Assembly: GCA_903876795.1 (NCBI GenBank)
Contig: CAIRBK010000097.1
Location: 81,012 to 145,011 of the forward strand
Origin: an uncultured Verrucomicrobiota bacterium
Lineage (GTDB): Bacteria; Verrucomicrobiota; Verrucomicrobiia; Opitutales; Opitutaceae
DNA length: 64,000 nucleotides
Reading direction: 5' to 3'
Part shown: piece by piece, positions 30,250 through 39,630 of the stretch
How positions within the stretch are numbered: the stretch's first letter is position 1
Layout: every line of letters starts with the position of its first letter
Notes under the pieces: model-generated
Told to the model about the DNA's origin: nothing
Database searches by the model: none
Seen by the model: only the letters and a program-made list of their open reading frames with translations
Made by a program: the position numbers and the translations under genes

Positions 30250-31518
30250 TCAGGCGAACGTCAGATACTCTTTGCCGAAATACGGCACGAGGGCGGCCGG
30301 GATCTTCACGCGTCCGTCGGACTGGAGGTTGTTTTCCAGCAGGGCCGCGAGCACGCGCGGCACGGGCAGGCCGGAACCGTTGAGCGTGTGCACAAGCTCG
30401 GGTTTGCCGTCCTTGCCGCGGAAACGGATCTGCGCGCGGCGCGCCTGAAACGTCTCGAAATTGGAGCAGCTCGACACCTCCAGCCAGCGCTGCTGGCCGG
30501 CCGACCACACCTCGATGTCGTATTTCTTGGACTGCGCGAAACCGAGGTCGCCGCCACACATCAGCAGCACGCGATAGGGCAGCTCCAGCTTGCGTAGGAG
30601 GTTTTCGGCGTCGTTGCGGAGCGCATCGAGCTCGTCGTAGCTCGTGGACGGGTGCACCCATTTGAGCAGCTCGACCTTGTCGAATTGGTGGAGGCGGTTG
30701 AGCCCGCGCACATCCTTGCCGTAGCTGCCCGCCTCGCGGCGGAAGCAGGGCGTGTAAGCGCAGCGCTTCACCGGCAGGGACGCTTCGTCGAGGATCTCGT
30801 CGCGGAAAAAATTGGTGAGCGGCACCTCGGCGGTGGGCACGGCGTAGAACCCGTCGGCGACGGCCTCATACATCTGGCCTTCCTTGTCGGGCAACTGACC
30901 GGTGGCGGTGGCGCTGGCGGCGTTGACGAAGATCGGCGGATTGACCTCCACGTAGCCCGCCTTGGCATCCTCATCGAGGAAGAACTGGAGCAACGCCCGC
31001 ACGATGCGCGCGCCGTCGCCGACATAGAACGGGAAGCCCGCGCCGGTGACCTTCGCGCCGCGGGCGAAGTCGAAGAGTTTGTCGAAACCGGCGATCTCCC
31101 AGTGCGGCTTGGCGGCGGGCGAGAGCCCCTCGCACGCGCCCCAGGTGGCGTAAACGACGTTTTCCTCGGGCGTGCGCCCCTCGGGCACGGAGGCGTGCGG
31201 GAGGTTGGGCAGCGTCATGAGGGCCTGCTTGAGGCGGTCCTCGGTGTCCTTAAGGACGACTTCGCCCTCCTTCACCTGGGCGGAGACGGCCTTCATCTCG
31301 GCTACTTTGGCGACAAACTCAGGGGAGCCCTTGGGGAGCTTGGCCATATCGGTGTTGGCGGCCTTCTGCTGGGCGCGCAACGCCTCGACTTTTTGGAGCT
31401 GGTTGCGCCAGTCGGTGTCGAGGGCGAGAATGGCGTCGAGATCGACGGAGAGATGTTTTTTGGCAATCGCCGCGCGGACAAGGTCGGGCGACTCGCGGAG
31501 GAGTTTGGGATCGAGCAT
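30250..31518 (-). CDS. serS: Seryl-tRNA synthetase
   Basis: The 422-residue class II synthetase starts with a long antiparallel coiled coil (about residues 25-105, rich in K, E and Q) that binds the long variable arm of tRNA-Ser. The catalytic core follows with TAEVPLTNFF, motif 2 CFRREAGSYGKDVRGLNRLHQFDKVE, and motif 3 near the end in LNGSGLPVPRVLAALLEN. These are standard SerRS features and the length is normal. It is the first gene of serS-tilS-ftsH and is divergent from the LPS transporter gene, with 128 bp between them. Confidence 0.97.
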   Translation of the reverse strand: MLDPKLLRESPDLVRAAIAKKHLSVDLDAILALDTDWRNQLQKVEALRAQQKAANTDMAKLPKGSPEFVAKVAEMKAVSAQVKEGEVVLKDTEDRLKQALMTLPNLPHASVPEGRTPEENVVYATWGACEGLSPAAKPHWEIAGFDKLFDFARGAKVTGAGFPFYVGDGARIVRALLQFFLDEDAKAGYVEVNPPIFVNAASATATGQLPDKEGQMYEAVADGFYAVPTAEVPLTNFFRDEILDEASLPVKRCAYTPCFRREAGSYGKDVRGLNRLHQFDKVELLKWVHPSTSYDELDALRNDAENLLRKLELPYRVLLMCGGDLGFAQSKKYDIEVWSAGQQRWLEVSSCSNFETFQARRAQIRFRGKDGKPELVHTLNGSGLPVPRVLAALLENNLQSDGRVKIPAALVPYFGKEYLTFA

Positions 31519-31646
31519 GTAGAGAGGCCATTGATGCCGTGTGCGGACGGATTCCGCAAGAGAAAAGAAACCCGGTTTCGAGCCGCCCGGGCGGTTAAAA
31601 TTTAGGTGGCATTGCCTCTGTAAATGCGCCCATCTCTACCGGTTCA

Positions 31647-33398
31647 ATGCGTCGCTTTCTCCCCTACTTTAAATACCTCAGGCCCGTGCGCGGCGCGGTC
31701 GTCGGGGCCATCCTCGCGGGGTTGATTTACGGTGCGGCCAACGGCGCGGGACTGCCCCTGATGATCAAGTGGGTGTTTCCGAAGATTTTCTCGGAGACAG
31801 CCCAGACGCTCACCACGCTCCAACTCGTGCTGGTCGCGCTGTGGCTGCCTGCGGTTTTCGCCGTTCGCGGAGCCGCCGGTTTTCTCAACAGCTACCTGAT
31901 CCAATGGGCCGGCCTGCGCGTGTTGGAGGCCATCCGCCTCGACTTTTTTCGTAAACTGCAGTCCTTGCCGCTCGCCTTCATTCACCGCCACAGCAGCGGC
32001 GATCTGATCTCGCGCGGTCTCAACGACGCCAGCCAGCTCCAGGTAACCCTCACCAACATTTCCAACGACGGCCTGAAACAGCCCGCCACCCTCATCGGCG
32101 CGTTCAGCGTGTTAGTCTGGCTCGCGTTCAACGAGAGCGGCGTCGTCCTGGTGTTGGTCACGCTGGCCATCGTGCCGCTCAGCGTATTCCCGATCCGTTT
32201 CGTCGGGAAACGCCTCATCAAGCGCGCCCACCGCGTGCAACACCAGCTTGGCTCGGTCTCGGATCGTTTCGTGGAAAACCTCTCGGCGGCCCGCGAGGTC
32301 CGCGCCTTCGGCCTGGAGTCCAAGGAGGTCGAGCGCCTTTCGGCCGAGACCCGCCAGCTCGTGAAATTCCAGATGAAGACGGTCAAGTACGACCAGTCCC
32401 TGAGCCCCTCCATCGAACTCATCTCCGCCATCGGCATCTCGGTCACCCTGATCTACGCCTATCGCTCGCAGATTTCCCTCACCGCCTTCATCTCGGTGAT
32501 CACCGCGCTCTACACCTGCTACGAGCCCATCAAGAAGCTCGGCGCCCTCAACAGCACGATCAAGCGAGGCACCACTTCGCTCGAACGCATCGAGGTGGTC
32601 CTGAACGCGCCCCCGGAAATCGCCGATCCCGCGAACCCCGTTCCCGTGGACCGCCTGGCGGGCTCCATCGCGTTCAACGACGTCTCCTTCGCCTACCAAC
32701 CCGGCCAGCCGGTGCTCCACGACGTCTCGATCACCATCCCCGCCGGCACGGTTTGCGCGCTGGTCGGCCCGAGCGGCGCCGGGAAATCCACCTTCGCCAA
32801 CCTCGTTCCGCGGTTTTACGAGGTCGCCGCGGGCTCCGTGGCCATCGACGGCATCGACGTGCGTTCCATGAAACTGGCCGACCTGCGCCGCAACCAGGCG
32901 CTCGTCTCGCAGGACACCGTGTTGTTCAACGATACGATCTACAACAACCTCCTGCTCGGCCGCCCCGACGCCACCCGCGCCGAGGTCGAACAGGCCGCGC
33001 GCGACGCCTTTGCCCACGACTTCATCACCGCGTTTCCCGAAGGCTACGAGACGATCGTCGGCGAACGCGGCGCCCGGCTCTCCGGCGGACAAAAACAGCG
33101 CATCGCCCTCGCCCGCGCCTTCCTGCGCAACGCCCCGCTTTTGATCCTCGACGAGGCCACGTCCGCCCTCGATTCCGAGAGCGAGGAGAAGATTCAACGC
33201 GCGCTCAAGAAACTCATCGTGGGCAAAACCGTCCTGACCATCGCCCACCGTTTCAGCACGATCCGCGACGCGACCCTGATCCTTGTCTTCCACCAAGGCC
33301 GCATCGTCGCCTCCGGTTCGCACGCCGAACTCTACGCCGGCAACGACCTCTACCGCAGCCTCTACGACCAACAGGCCGCCAAATCATCGGCCTCTTAA
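31647..33398 (+). CDS. MsbA-like lipid/LPS ABC exporter (permease-ATPase)
   Basis: The 583-residue half-transporter has a six-helix exporter domain (about 1-320) and a nucleotide-binding domain. Walker A GPSGAGKST is at 374-382, the signature LSGGQ at about 478-482, and ILDEATSALDSESE is the Walker B and D-loop. A homodimer of this type flips lipid A-core or other lipids across the inner membrane. It is the first gene of a 9.5-kb plus-strand glycosyltransferase run, which supports an MsbA role, although a multidrug exporter would look similar. The start ATG at 31647 fits the first hydrophobic helix. Confidence 0.9.
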   Translation: MRRFLPYFKYLRPVRGAVVGAILAGLIYGAANGAGLPLMIKWVFPKIFSETAQTLTTLQLVLVALWLPAVFAVRGAAGFLNSYLIQWAGLRVLEAIRLDFFRKLQSLPLAFIHRHSSGDLISRGLNDASQLQVTLTNISNDGLKQPATLIGAFSVLVWLAFNESGVVLVLVTLAIVPLSVFPIRFVGKRLIKRAHRVQHQLGSVSDRFVENLSAAREVRAFGLESKEVERLSAETRQLVKFQMKTVKYDQSLSPSIELISAIGISVTLIYAYRSQISLTAFISVITALYTCYEPIKKLGALNSTIKRGTTSLERIEVVLNAPPEIADPANPVPVDRLAGSIAFNDVSFAYQPGQPVLHDVSITIPAGTVCALVGPSGAGKSTFANLVPRFYEVAAGSVAIDGIDVRSMKLADLRRNQALVSQDTVLFNDTIYNNLLLGRPDATRAEVEQAARDAFAHDFITAFPEGYETIVGERGARLSGGQKQRIALARAFLRNAPLLILDEATSALDSESEEKIQRALKKLIVGKTVLTIAHRFSTIRDATLILVFHQGRIVASGSHAELYAGNDLYRSLYDQQAAKSSAS

Positions 33399-33449
33399 AT
33401 AGGCATGATCGGTTGCGCCTGCCAGCTTACCAACCGCCAAAAGACCCAC

Positions 33450-34475
33450 GTGCGCATCTTGCTCATCAAACTCAAGCACATCGGCGACGCCCTCATCATG
33501 ACGCCGACGATCGCGGCGATCCGGACGGCGCATCCCGGCGCCCGCGTCTCCGTCCTGGTGAGAGCCGGCACCGAGGGCATCCTCGCCGGGTGCCCGTTCA
33601 TCGGGAAAATCCACCTCACCGAGGCCCCTGAAAAAAAGAAACGCGGCAAAAACACCTTCCGTCGCACCCTAGCCCTCTGGCGGGACCTGCGCCGGGAAAA
33701 CTTCGACCATGTCTTCGAGCTGGGCGGCAGCCACCGCGGCTTGTTTCTGGCGCTGATCTCCGGCGCCAACCGCGTCTGGTTCAACAATCACCGCAACACC
33801 GCCCCCGCCTGGTGGCGTCTGGCGGGCGGCCGTCAGGCCAACGTCGATACAGCGGGCAGGCACGCCGTCGAAAGTGACTGGCTGGCGGTTTCACGGGTGC
33901 TGTCCCTGCCTCCGCCCGGCCAGCTCGTTTATCGTGACGACACCGCCGCCTCGTTTGAAGTCCCGCGCCGGTTCATCGTCCTCCATCCGGGCACGCGCTG
34001 GCGCCGCAAACAATGGTCCGAGGACAACTGGCGCCGCCTGCTCGACTCGCTGGCGACCGAGGATGTGGATGTGCTGGTGTCCGTCGGTCCAGACCCCGAG
34101 GAGATCGCGCTCGGGGACAGGCTGTGCGAGCATTGTCCGGAGCGCGTCCGCTCGACCCGGGGAACATGGAACTTTGGACGGCTCGCCTCGGCGCTGCACC
34201 GCGCGGAGTTTTACCTGGGCGTGGACACGGCCGCCATGCACCTCGCGGCCGCGTGCGGTCGCCCCGTGATCACGCTTTTCGGGGAATCCGACCCGGCCAT
34301 CTGGGCGCCGTGGCGCACTCCGTTCGTGCTCTTTAGGGCGCCTTTGCTGGTGCCCGCGCCCCCTCCTCCGGCACCGAAACGCCGGCTGGATGACATCCCC
34401 GTGGAGGCGGTGGCCGCCGCCTGCCGGCGGTTCCTTCGCGAAACGCCCTGCAGCCAAGAGGTGATCGATGTCTGA
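33450..34475 (+). CDS. Glycosyltransferase family 9 protein (heptosyltransferase-like)
   Basis: The 341-residue GT9 protein starts with VRILLIKLKHIGDALIMTPTI, the nucleotide-heptose transferase N-terminal pattern with its catalytic-region aspartate. It later has FIVLHPGTRWRRKQWSEDNW and the C-terminal YLGVDTAAMHLAAACGRPVITLFG, which binds the ADP-heptose donor. It should act on the LPS inner core on the cytoplasmic side of the membrane. I use the GTG at 33450, where the family alignment begins; an ATG at 33405 would add 15 residues. Its end overlaps the next glycosyltransferase by 8 bp, indicating one transcript. Confidence 0.88.
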   Translation: MRILLIKLKHIGDALIMTPTIAAIRTAHPGARVSVLVRAGTEGILAGCPFIGKIHLTEAPEKKKRGKNTFRRTLALWRDLRRENFDHVFELGGSHRGLFLALISGANRVWFNNHRNTAPAWWRLAGGRQANVDTAGRHAVESDWLAVSRVLSLPPPGQLVYRDDTAASFEVPRRFIVLHPGTRWRRKQWSEDNWRRLLDSLATEDVDVLVSVGPDPEEIALGDRLCEHCPERVRSTRGTWNFGRLASALHRAEFYLGVDTAAMHLAAACGRPVITLFGESDPAIWAPWRTPFVLFRAPLLVPAPPPPAPKRRLDDIPVEAVAAACRRFLRETPCSQEVIDV

Positions 34476-35583
34476 AGTGGCCCCATCCTCCTCACCCATA
34501 CTCTACCTCGTCAGGCGCAACCAGGGCGGCATCGGCGGGGCGGAGAAGGCCGCCGCCCGCATGAACCTCATGCTTGGCCGGTCCTGGCGCATTGTTCCCG
34601 TGGGCGCGGGCCTCCCGCCCTTGCGGCTGCCCGGAGCCAAGGGGCCGAGTTGGTGGCGCTCCCTCCGCTTCGCCCAGGCCGCGTCGGCCTGGCTGCGCAC
34701 CGCGCCCCGCGGCCTGGTGCTGAGTCTGGAGCGAGGGGTGGACTGCGACATCTACCGGGCGGGTGACGGGGTTCATGCCCGCTGGGTCCAACTCTCCGGC
34801 CACAGTTCTCGCGCCTGGCTTAATCCCCTCCACTGGATCACCCCGCCCCTGGAAGTTGCCAGCGTGCGCACGGCTCGCGTCGTCGTCGCCAACTCCCGCA
34901 TGGTCGCGGACGACCTGCGCGCCGCGTATCCGTGGGCCGCAGAAAAAATCCGCGTGATCCACAACGGAGTCGACCGTGCCCGGTATTTCCCGCCCGCAGA
35001 GGCGTCCGTGGAAGTCCCCGGCGTTCCCCGCACCGGCGGCAACGCCCCGGGCTTCCATCTGCTGCTCGCCGGCAGCGGCTGGGAGCGCAAGGGCCTCGCG
35101 ACCGCGCTGCAATGGCTTCATCACATCCGCACCCTGCCCGCGCCGCGGCTCGCCTGCGCCCGCCTGACCGTGATCGGCAAGGGCAAGCCCGCCCGCTACG
35201 CCGCGCTTATCAAGCGACTGGGGCTGGAAAACGCGGTGGTCTTTGCCGGGGCCGTGGACAATCCGCTTGAGTTTTACCAGCTGGCCGACGCCATGCTCCT
35301 GCCCACGCTCTACGATCCGTTTGCCAACACCTGCCTGGAGGCCCTGGCCTGCGGCTGCCCGGTCATCACCACGCCCACCAACGGTGCAGCCGAGGCCATC
35401 CGCGACGCCGCCACCGGACTTGTAGTGAGCACCGGCGAGGAGCCCGCGCATGTCGCCCTTCGCATCGGAGATTTTTTGGTCAACAACCGCATGACAAAGG
35501 CCGCCATCTCGGCAACCATCGAACATTTCACCATCGAACACGAGACCGCCGCCTACCAACGTCTTTTCCATGACCTCCTCTGA
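34468..35583 (+). CDS. Glycosyltransferase family 4 protein, WaaG-like
   Basis: The 371-residue GT-B enzyme has VYLVRR-type opening sequence (ILYLVRRNQGGIGGAEKAA), VVVANSRMVADDLR and IRVIHNGVDRARYFP in the middle. The C-terminal donor site is LLPTLYDPFANTCLEALACGCPVITT. The E-x7-E region and the IHNGVD string are shared with WaaG, the LPS glucosyltransferase I. The exact sugar and acceptor cannot be read from sequence. It overlaps its upstream neighbour by 8 bp and its downstream neighbour by 14 bp, so translation is probably coupled along the core-sugar operon. Confidence 0.86.
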   Translation: MSEVAPSSSPILYLVRRNQGGIGGAEKAAARMNLMLGRSWRIVPVGAGLPPLRLPGAKGPSWWRSLRFAQAASAWLRTAPRGLVLSLERGVDCDIYRAGDGVHARWVQLSGHSSRAWLNPLHWITPPLEVASVRTARVVVANSRMVADDLRAAYPWAAEKIRVIHNGVDRARYFPPAEASVEVPGVPRTGGNAPGFHLLLAGSGWERKGLATALQWLHHIRTLPAPRLACARLTVIGKGKPARYAALIKRLGLENAVVFAGAVDNPLEFYQLADAMLLPTLYDPFANTCLEALACGCPVITTPTNGAAEAIRDAATGLVVSTGEEPAHVALRIGDFLVNNRMTKAAISATIEHFTIEHETAAYQRLFHDLL

Positions 35584-36682
35584 TCGGAAATACAAAATCC
35601 TGCACACCGAGGCATCCTGCGGCTGGGGCGGCCAGGACATCCGCGTCTTCCAGGAGTTGCTCGCCATGCGAGCCCGAGGCCATCAGGTCGCCCTGTGCGC
35701 TCCGGTCGAGGCGCAGGTTTATAAACATGCCCAGGCCGCCGGCATCCCCGTCCACCCACTTTCCGTCAGCAAACCCGGATACCCCCTCGCCATCTGGCGG
35801 CTGCGCAACCTGCTGAAGCGGGAAAAATTCGACGTCATCAACACCCACAGTTCCCGCGACGGGTGGATCGGCGGAGTCGCCAGCCGCCTGGCGGGCACCC
35901 CCTTGAGCATTCGCTCCCGGCACATCGAGGTGGATTACAAGACACCGGCCATCAATCGCATCGCCTTCGCCCAACTCTGCGACTACGTGATCACCACCAG
36001 CGACCGCATCAGCGAACGCCTGGTCGCGGAACTGGGGCTGGCTCCCAACCGGGTGGGCTGCATCGCCACCGGCATCGACCTTGCGCAGTTTAATCCCGCC
36101 GCCGCCGGTACCCTGCACGCGGAACTCAATCTCGATCCCGCAATCCCCTTGGTCGGCATGGTCGCCGTACTGCGCAGCTGGAAAGGCCACCCATTCATGC
36201 TCGAGGCGGCCGCCAAAATCCGCCGCCACCATCCCGACGCACGCTTCGTATTCGCCGGCGGCACCACTCCGTCGCCCGAATTACAGGCCCAGGTGAAACG
36301 ACTGTCGCTGGAGGATCGTGTTCACTGGCTTGGACACCGCACCGACATACCCGCCGTGCTCGGCTCCCTGACTGTCCAGGTGCTCAGCTCCACCGGACAC
36401 GAGGGCGTGCCCCAGGCAATCCTGCAGGGCCAGGCCTGCGGCAAAGCCATCGTCGCCACGCGGGTCGGCGGAATCCCGCAGGTCATCACCCACGACCGGG
36501 ACGGCCTGCTGGTGGATCCCCGCGACGCCGACGCGCTCGCCGAATCCATCCTCTCGTTGCTGCAAGATGCCGGACGCCGCGAACGCCTCAGCCGTGCGGC
36601 CGTCGCCCGCGCCCATCCGGCCTACGGGCTGGACCACATGTGCGCCTCGCTCGAATCCCTTTATCAAAAACTCCTTGGCTGA
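35570..36682 (+). CDS. Glycosyltransferase family 4 protein
   Basis: The 370-residue GT-B enzyme has an N-terminal ILHTEASCGWGGQDIRV, which resembles the opening of sugar transferases that recognise lipid-linked acceptors. VINTHSSRDGWIGG follows, and then the donor-binding half with SSTGHEGVPQAILQGQACGKAIVAT and VGGIPQVI. The E-x7-E motif is replaced by E-G-V-P-Q-A-I-L-Q, so one of the two glutamates is Gln, as in several GT4 branches. Acceptor and sugar are unknown. It sits between another GT4 gene and an unusual glycosyltransferase-like gene, with a 7-bp gap downstream. Confidence 0.86.
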   Translation: MTSSDRKYKILHTEASCGWGGQDIRVFQELLAMRARGHQVALCAPVEAQVYKHAQAAGIPVHPLSVSKPGYPLAIWRLRNLLKREKFDVINTHSSRDGWIGGVASRLAGTPLSIRSRHIEVDYKTPAINRIAFAQLCDYVITTSDRISERLVAELGLAPNRVGCIATGIDLAQFNPAAAGTLHAELNLDPAIPLVGMVAVLRSWKGHPFMLEAAAKIRRHHPDARFVFAGGTTPSPELQAQVKRLSLEDRVHWLGHRTDIPAVLGSLTVQVLSSTGHEGVPQAILQGQACGKAIVATRVGGIPQVITHDRDGLLVDPRDADALAESILSLLQDAGRRERLSRAAVARAHPAYGLDHMCASLESLYQKLLG

Positions 36683-36689
36683 CGTCTCC

Positions 36690-37493
36690 ATGAAAGTCCT
36701 CGTCTCCTCCTGTGATCGCTACTCGGACCTGTGGCCGGCGTTTTTCCACCTGTTGTTCAAGCACTGGCCCGACTGCCCCACCCCCGTGTATCTGATCGGC
36801 AACCGCAAAACCTACCAAGATCCCCGCGTCGTCACGCTCTCCTTCCCGAACGACGGCGGTTGGGCGGCCAACCTGCGCGAAAGCCTGCTCAAGATCGATG
36901 GCGACTATTTGGTGTACCTGCAGGACGACTATTTCTTCGGCGCGCCCGTCCAGCACGACCGCCTGGTCGCCCTGCATGACTTTGTCCGCGACGCCGGCGG
37001 GTCGATGCTTCAGCTCAAGTCCCGGGATGCGGCCAACAGCCACGAGCAAACCGATTCGACCGCACTGGCGGCCCATTTCGCCACGAGCTGCAAGTGGATG
37101 ACCACGCTTCAGGCCGCCATCTGGAACCGTCGGCATTTGCATGACATCGTGGCTCCCGAGTGGAGTCCCTGGCAGGCCGAGAGCGGCATCAATGTTCACG
37201 CGAAAAAAACCGGACGCGGCTTTTACGGCATCCGCCCCGGCCAGGACGCGGTGTTTCCCTACACCGAGGGCGTGAAAGGCGGCTACTGGATGCCCGCCGG
37301 GGTCGCCCTCTGCCGCAGCCAAGGCATCGAGCCCGACCTGCGCACCCGCCCGGTCTTGCCGCAAGGAAAGTCCCTTTTGAAAAAACTCGTGCGCAGTGTG
37401 CTCAAACGCAAAACAGAGTATCTGAAAAAACTTCGTCCATCAGCCACTACTTACACCGTGCTGCCTTTTGATTCGAAACAAATCCAGTCATGA
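36690..37493 (+). CDS. Putative glycosyltransferase-like protein (unassigned family)
   Basis: I do not recognise a named family. The 267-residue protein begins MKVLVSSCDRYSDLWPAFF. It contains VYLIGNRKTY, VVTLSFPNDGGWAANLRESL and YLVYLQDDYFFGAP near residue 75. An aspartate pair after a hydrophobic beta strand, at this position, suggests a GT-A nucleotide-sugar fold with a DxD-like site. Its place among LPS sugar transferases agrees. The last 40 residues are basic (KKLVRSVLKRKTEYLKK) and could lie on the membrane. Start: ATG at 36690, 7 bp after the previous gene. Its stop overlaps the start of the AT-rich gene downstream (ATGA). Confidence 0.6.
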   Translation: MKVLVSSCDRYSDLWPAFFHLLFKHWPDCPTPVYLIGNRKTYQDPRVVTLSFPNDGGWAANLRESLLKIDGDYLVYLQDDYFFGAPVQHDRLVALHDFVRDAGGSMLQLKSRDAANSHEQTDSTALAAHFATSCKWMTTLQAAIWNRRHLHDIVAPEWSPWQAESGINVHAKKTGRGFYGIRPGQDAVFPYTEGVKGGYWMPAGVALCRSQGIEPDLRTRPVLPQGKSLLKKLVRSVLKRKTEYLKKLRPSATTYTVLPFDSKQIQS

Positions 37494-38698
37494 ATTTATT
37501 CTATATAATAAATCAGGATCTTTATGCAGGAAACGCACATGCTCTATATTCACTCCGTAATTGTGCAAGCCTTGCCAAAACCAACCCTGGCGCAATCATA
37601 TGGCTATTACACGCCGGGAAAGTTACCCCCTCCGAGGGAGGGCTAAGTGAATTCGACCTCCAACAACAGCCAAACCTGTGGATAAAAAAACTACCGAGCA
37701 TAAGAAAAACCAAGGGAAGCAGAGGACTAACTCTAAATATAGTATTCTATGCCTCTGTAGTGGTTTTCCTATCCATAAAGGCCCGAAAAGGTGACGTCAT
37801 CATAACAGCCAGTTTTATTAAAGTACTTAATTTGCTTACAAAGACAAGATGGCTACGCCATCAATCATTTATAGGTTACGAAGTGCATGAATTAGTCGGC
37901 TTGAATATAAATGATGATATATCGACCCCAAATAAAAAATCCCGCAAAGAGCGTGTTATTCTTAATCAAGCCGACTTCTGGACTGCGACCACAAATCCAT
38001 TACTTAAAATTCTTGATTCGATTTGTCCAAACAAGCCAAAATTAAACCTCGGATTAGCCAGCACCCAATCTTCTGCCAAGGATATCAACTTGGTTGAAAA
38101 GAACAACAAGGCTGGAGAACATGAGATTGCATATATCGGCTCACTTTACTACGAGCAGGGGGTCGAATGGCTTATACAGTCATGGTCGGAAATAATCAAT
38201 AAGGTTGGGGAAAGCCTTAGATTGCGTATTATTGGTGGTGAGCCCCACTCCGTCGAAAATATTCGGAAACTAATTCCCAAGCAAATAGCCCACCTCGTAT
38301 ATTTAGAGGGCCACGTTAAACCATCAGACATTAGCAATCACCTAAGTAACTCAAAAATGCTGATTATACCCTCCCTTAGCAAAGGGAGAATGCCATTTGT
38401 CGCAATAACAAAGTCCTATGACTACCCCGCATATCGAATCCCGATCATTGCAGCCGACATACCCACAATAAGCTCAATTTTAAAAAACAACGAAAGTGCT
38501 TTTTTGTTCAAACCCGAGAACGTTGATAGCTTGGTGGATTGTATCAAAAAATGCATGACGATGCGCAAAGAGGATCTGTGCTTGCTTACATACAATGCAA
38601 CAAAGAAATCCGAAGAATTATCATGGGAAAACAGAGCTTCAAGATATTGGGGATTTATCAAGACGGCAAAAATGGCCACGCCCAATAATGAAAGATGA
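37490..38698 (+). CDS. Glycosyltransferase family 4-like protein in AT-rich insert
   Basis: The 402-residue protein has the outline of a GT4 enzyme: an N-terminal acceptor half, HEIAYIGSLYYEQGVEWLIQSW and LRIIGGEP at the start of the donor half, LVYLEGHVKPSDISNHLSNSKMLIIPS, then a PAYRIPIIAADIPT segment. Motif conservation is weaker than in its neighbours. Base composition changes abruptly at this gene: codons ending in A or T dominate, while genes on both sides favour G or C. This points to recent acquisition. The start overlaps the previous stop (ATGA), so the new gene has been joined to the operon without a gap. Confidence 0.72.
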   Translation: MNLFYIINQDLYAGNAHALYSLRNCASLAKTNPGAIIWLLHAGKVTPSEGGLSEFDLQQQPNLWIKKLPSIRKTKGSRGLTLNIVFYASVVVFLSIKARKGDVIITASFIKVLNLLTKTRWLRHQSFIGYEVHELVGLNINDDISTPNKKSRKERVILNQADFWTATTNPLLKILDSICPNKPKLNLGLASTQSSAKDINLVEKNNKAGEHEIAYIGSLYYEQGVEWLIQSWSEIINKVGESLRLRIIGGEPHSVENIRKLIPKQIAHLVYLEGHVKPSDISNHLSNSKMLIIPSLSKGRMPFVAITKSYDYPAYRIPIIAADIPTISSILKNNESAFLFKPENVDSLVDCIKKCMTMRKEDLCLLTYNATKKSEELSWENRASRYWGFIKTAKMATPNNER

Positions 38699-39560
38699 TA
38701 AAAATAAAATGATTAAAAAATTACTGATAAATTGGGCAAACAGCAGGTTGCCCGGCCGCTCATCCGCCTTCAGGAAATACTGCCGACGAAACAACGAAAT
38801 CCCGCACACCATAGTAACCAGGCATGGCTTCACCATGGCTTTAAAGCCCCGGGACTCGGTTGAAAATCAACTAATAGTATATCGCGAATTTGAACCCAAT
38901 CTAAGCGCACTGATTAAATCTTTGGCGCATGAGGCAAGATTTTTTATAGATGTCGGATGCAAAGTCGGCTACTTCTCATGTCTATTTGCTAAATACGCCC
39001 CCAGCGGTAATCGAGTTTTGAGCATAGACGCGAATCCGGCCATGGTAGATCGATGCCGTACCAACTTGGGTTTAAACAAATTCAACGGTGAGGTCCTGAA
39101 TTATGCAATAGCGGAAGCAGTAGGCGAGATGACACTTTCTTGGCCAGAAAACGCTCCAAGTCACGCTTCGTTAGGTGAGCCAAAGGGGAAAAACCTCAAA
39201 AAAATAAAGGTCCCCACAATTCCGTTTCCTCATTTGCTTGATCGATTATCATGGACACATGAATCGATACTTAAAGTTGACATAGAAGGCTTTGAAATAG
39301 CGCTTTTCAGGACATTAACCCCTGAAAAAGCCAGCCAGTTTAAACATATATTTTTTGAGTATTCAGAAGAAACCTATACTAATTGTGGATTTACCCCACG
39401 CGAATTATGGTCTCTACCACTATGGGATAACTACGAGATCTACGGGATTTTTTCTGCAAACGCCAATCGAGACTTACTGCCTATTTCTATCCCAAAAAAC
39501 AGTACAATCCCAATCGGCGTTGAAATTATATGGGCAAAACGCCGTTCAACCTCGTCTTGA
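38688..39560 (+). CDS. FkbM-family methyltransferase in AT-rich insert
   Basis: The 290-residue SAM-dependent methyltransferase has the motif I string FFIDVGCKVGYFSCLFA (around 85-101), SIDANPAMVDRCRTNL for the ribose-binding acidic residue, and the FkbM hallmark ILKVDIEGFEIALF. FkbM enzymes methylate sugar hydroxyls, here probably an LPS or glycan residue. In motif I, G-C-K-V-G is a slight variant of G-x-N-x-G. Start: ATG at 38688, overlapping the previous gene by 11 bp; a second ATG at 38709 is possible. It is AT-rich like the gene before it and is the second gene of the acquired-looking insert. Confidence 0.82.
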   Translation: MKDDKNKMIKKLLINWANSRLPGRSSAFRKYCRRNNEIPHTIVTRHGFTMALKPRDSVENQLIVYREFEPNLSALIKSLAHEARFFIDVGCKVGYFSCLFAKYAPSGNRVLSIDANPAMVDRCRTNLGLNKFNGEVLNYAIAEAVGEMTLSWPENAPSHASLGEPKGKNLKKIKVPTIPFPHLLDRLSWTHESILKVDIEGFEIALFRTLTPEKASQFKHIFFEYSEETYTNCGFTPRELWSLPLWDNYEIYGIFSANANRDLLPISIPKNSTIPIGVEIIWAKRRSTSS

Positions 39561-39630
39561 TTCATATGGGTTCAAACCCAATACTGAACTTTGATAAAAC
39601 GGCGGTCTGCAGTCTAAATGCCATAGCTCG

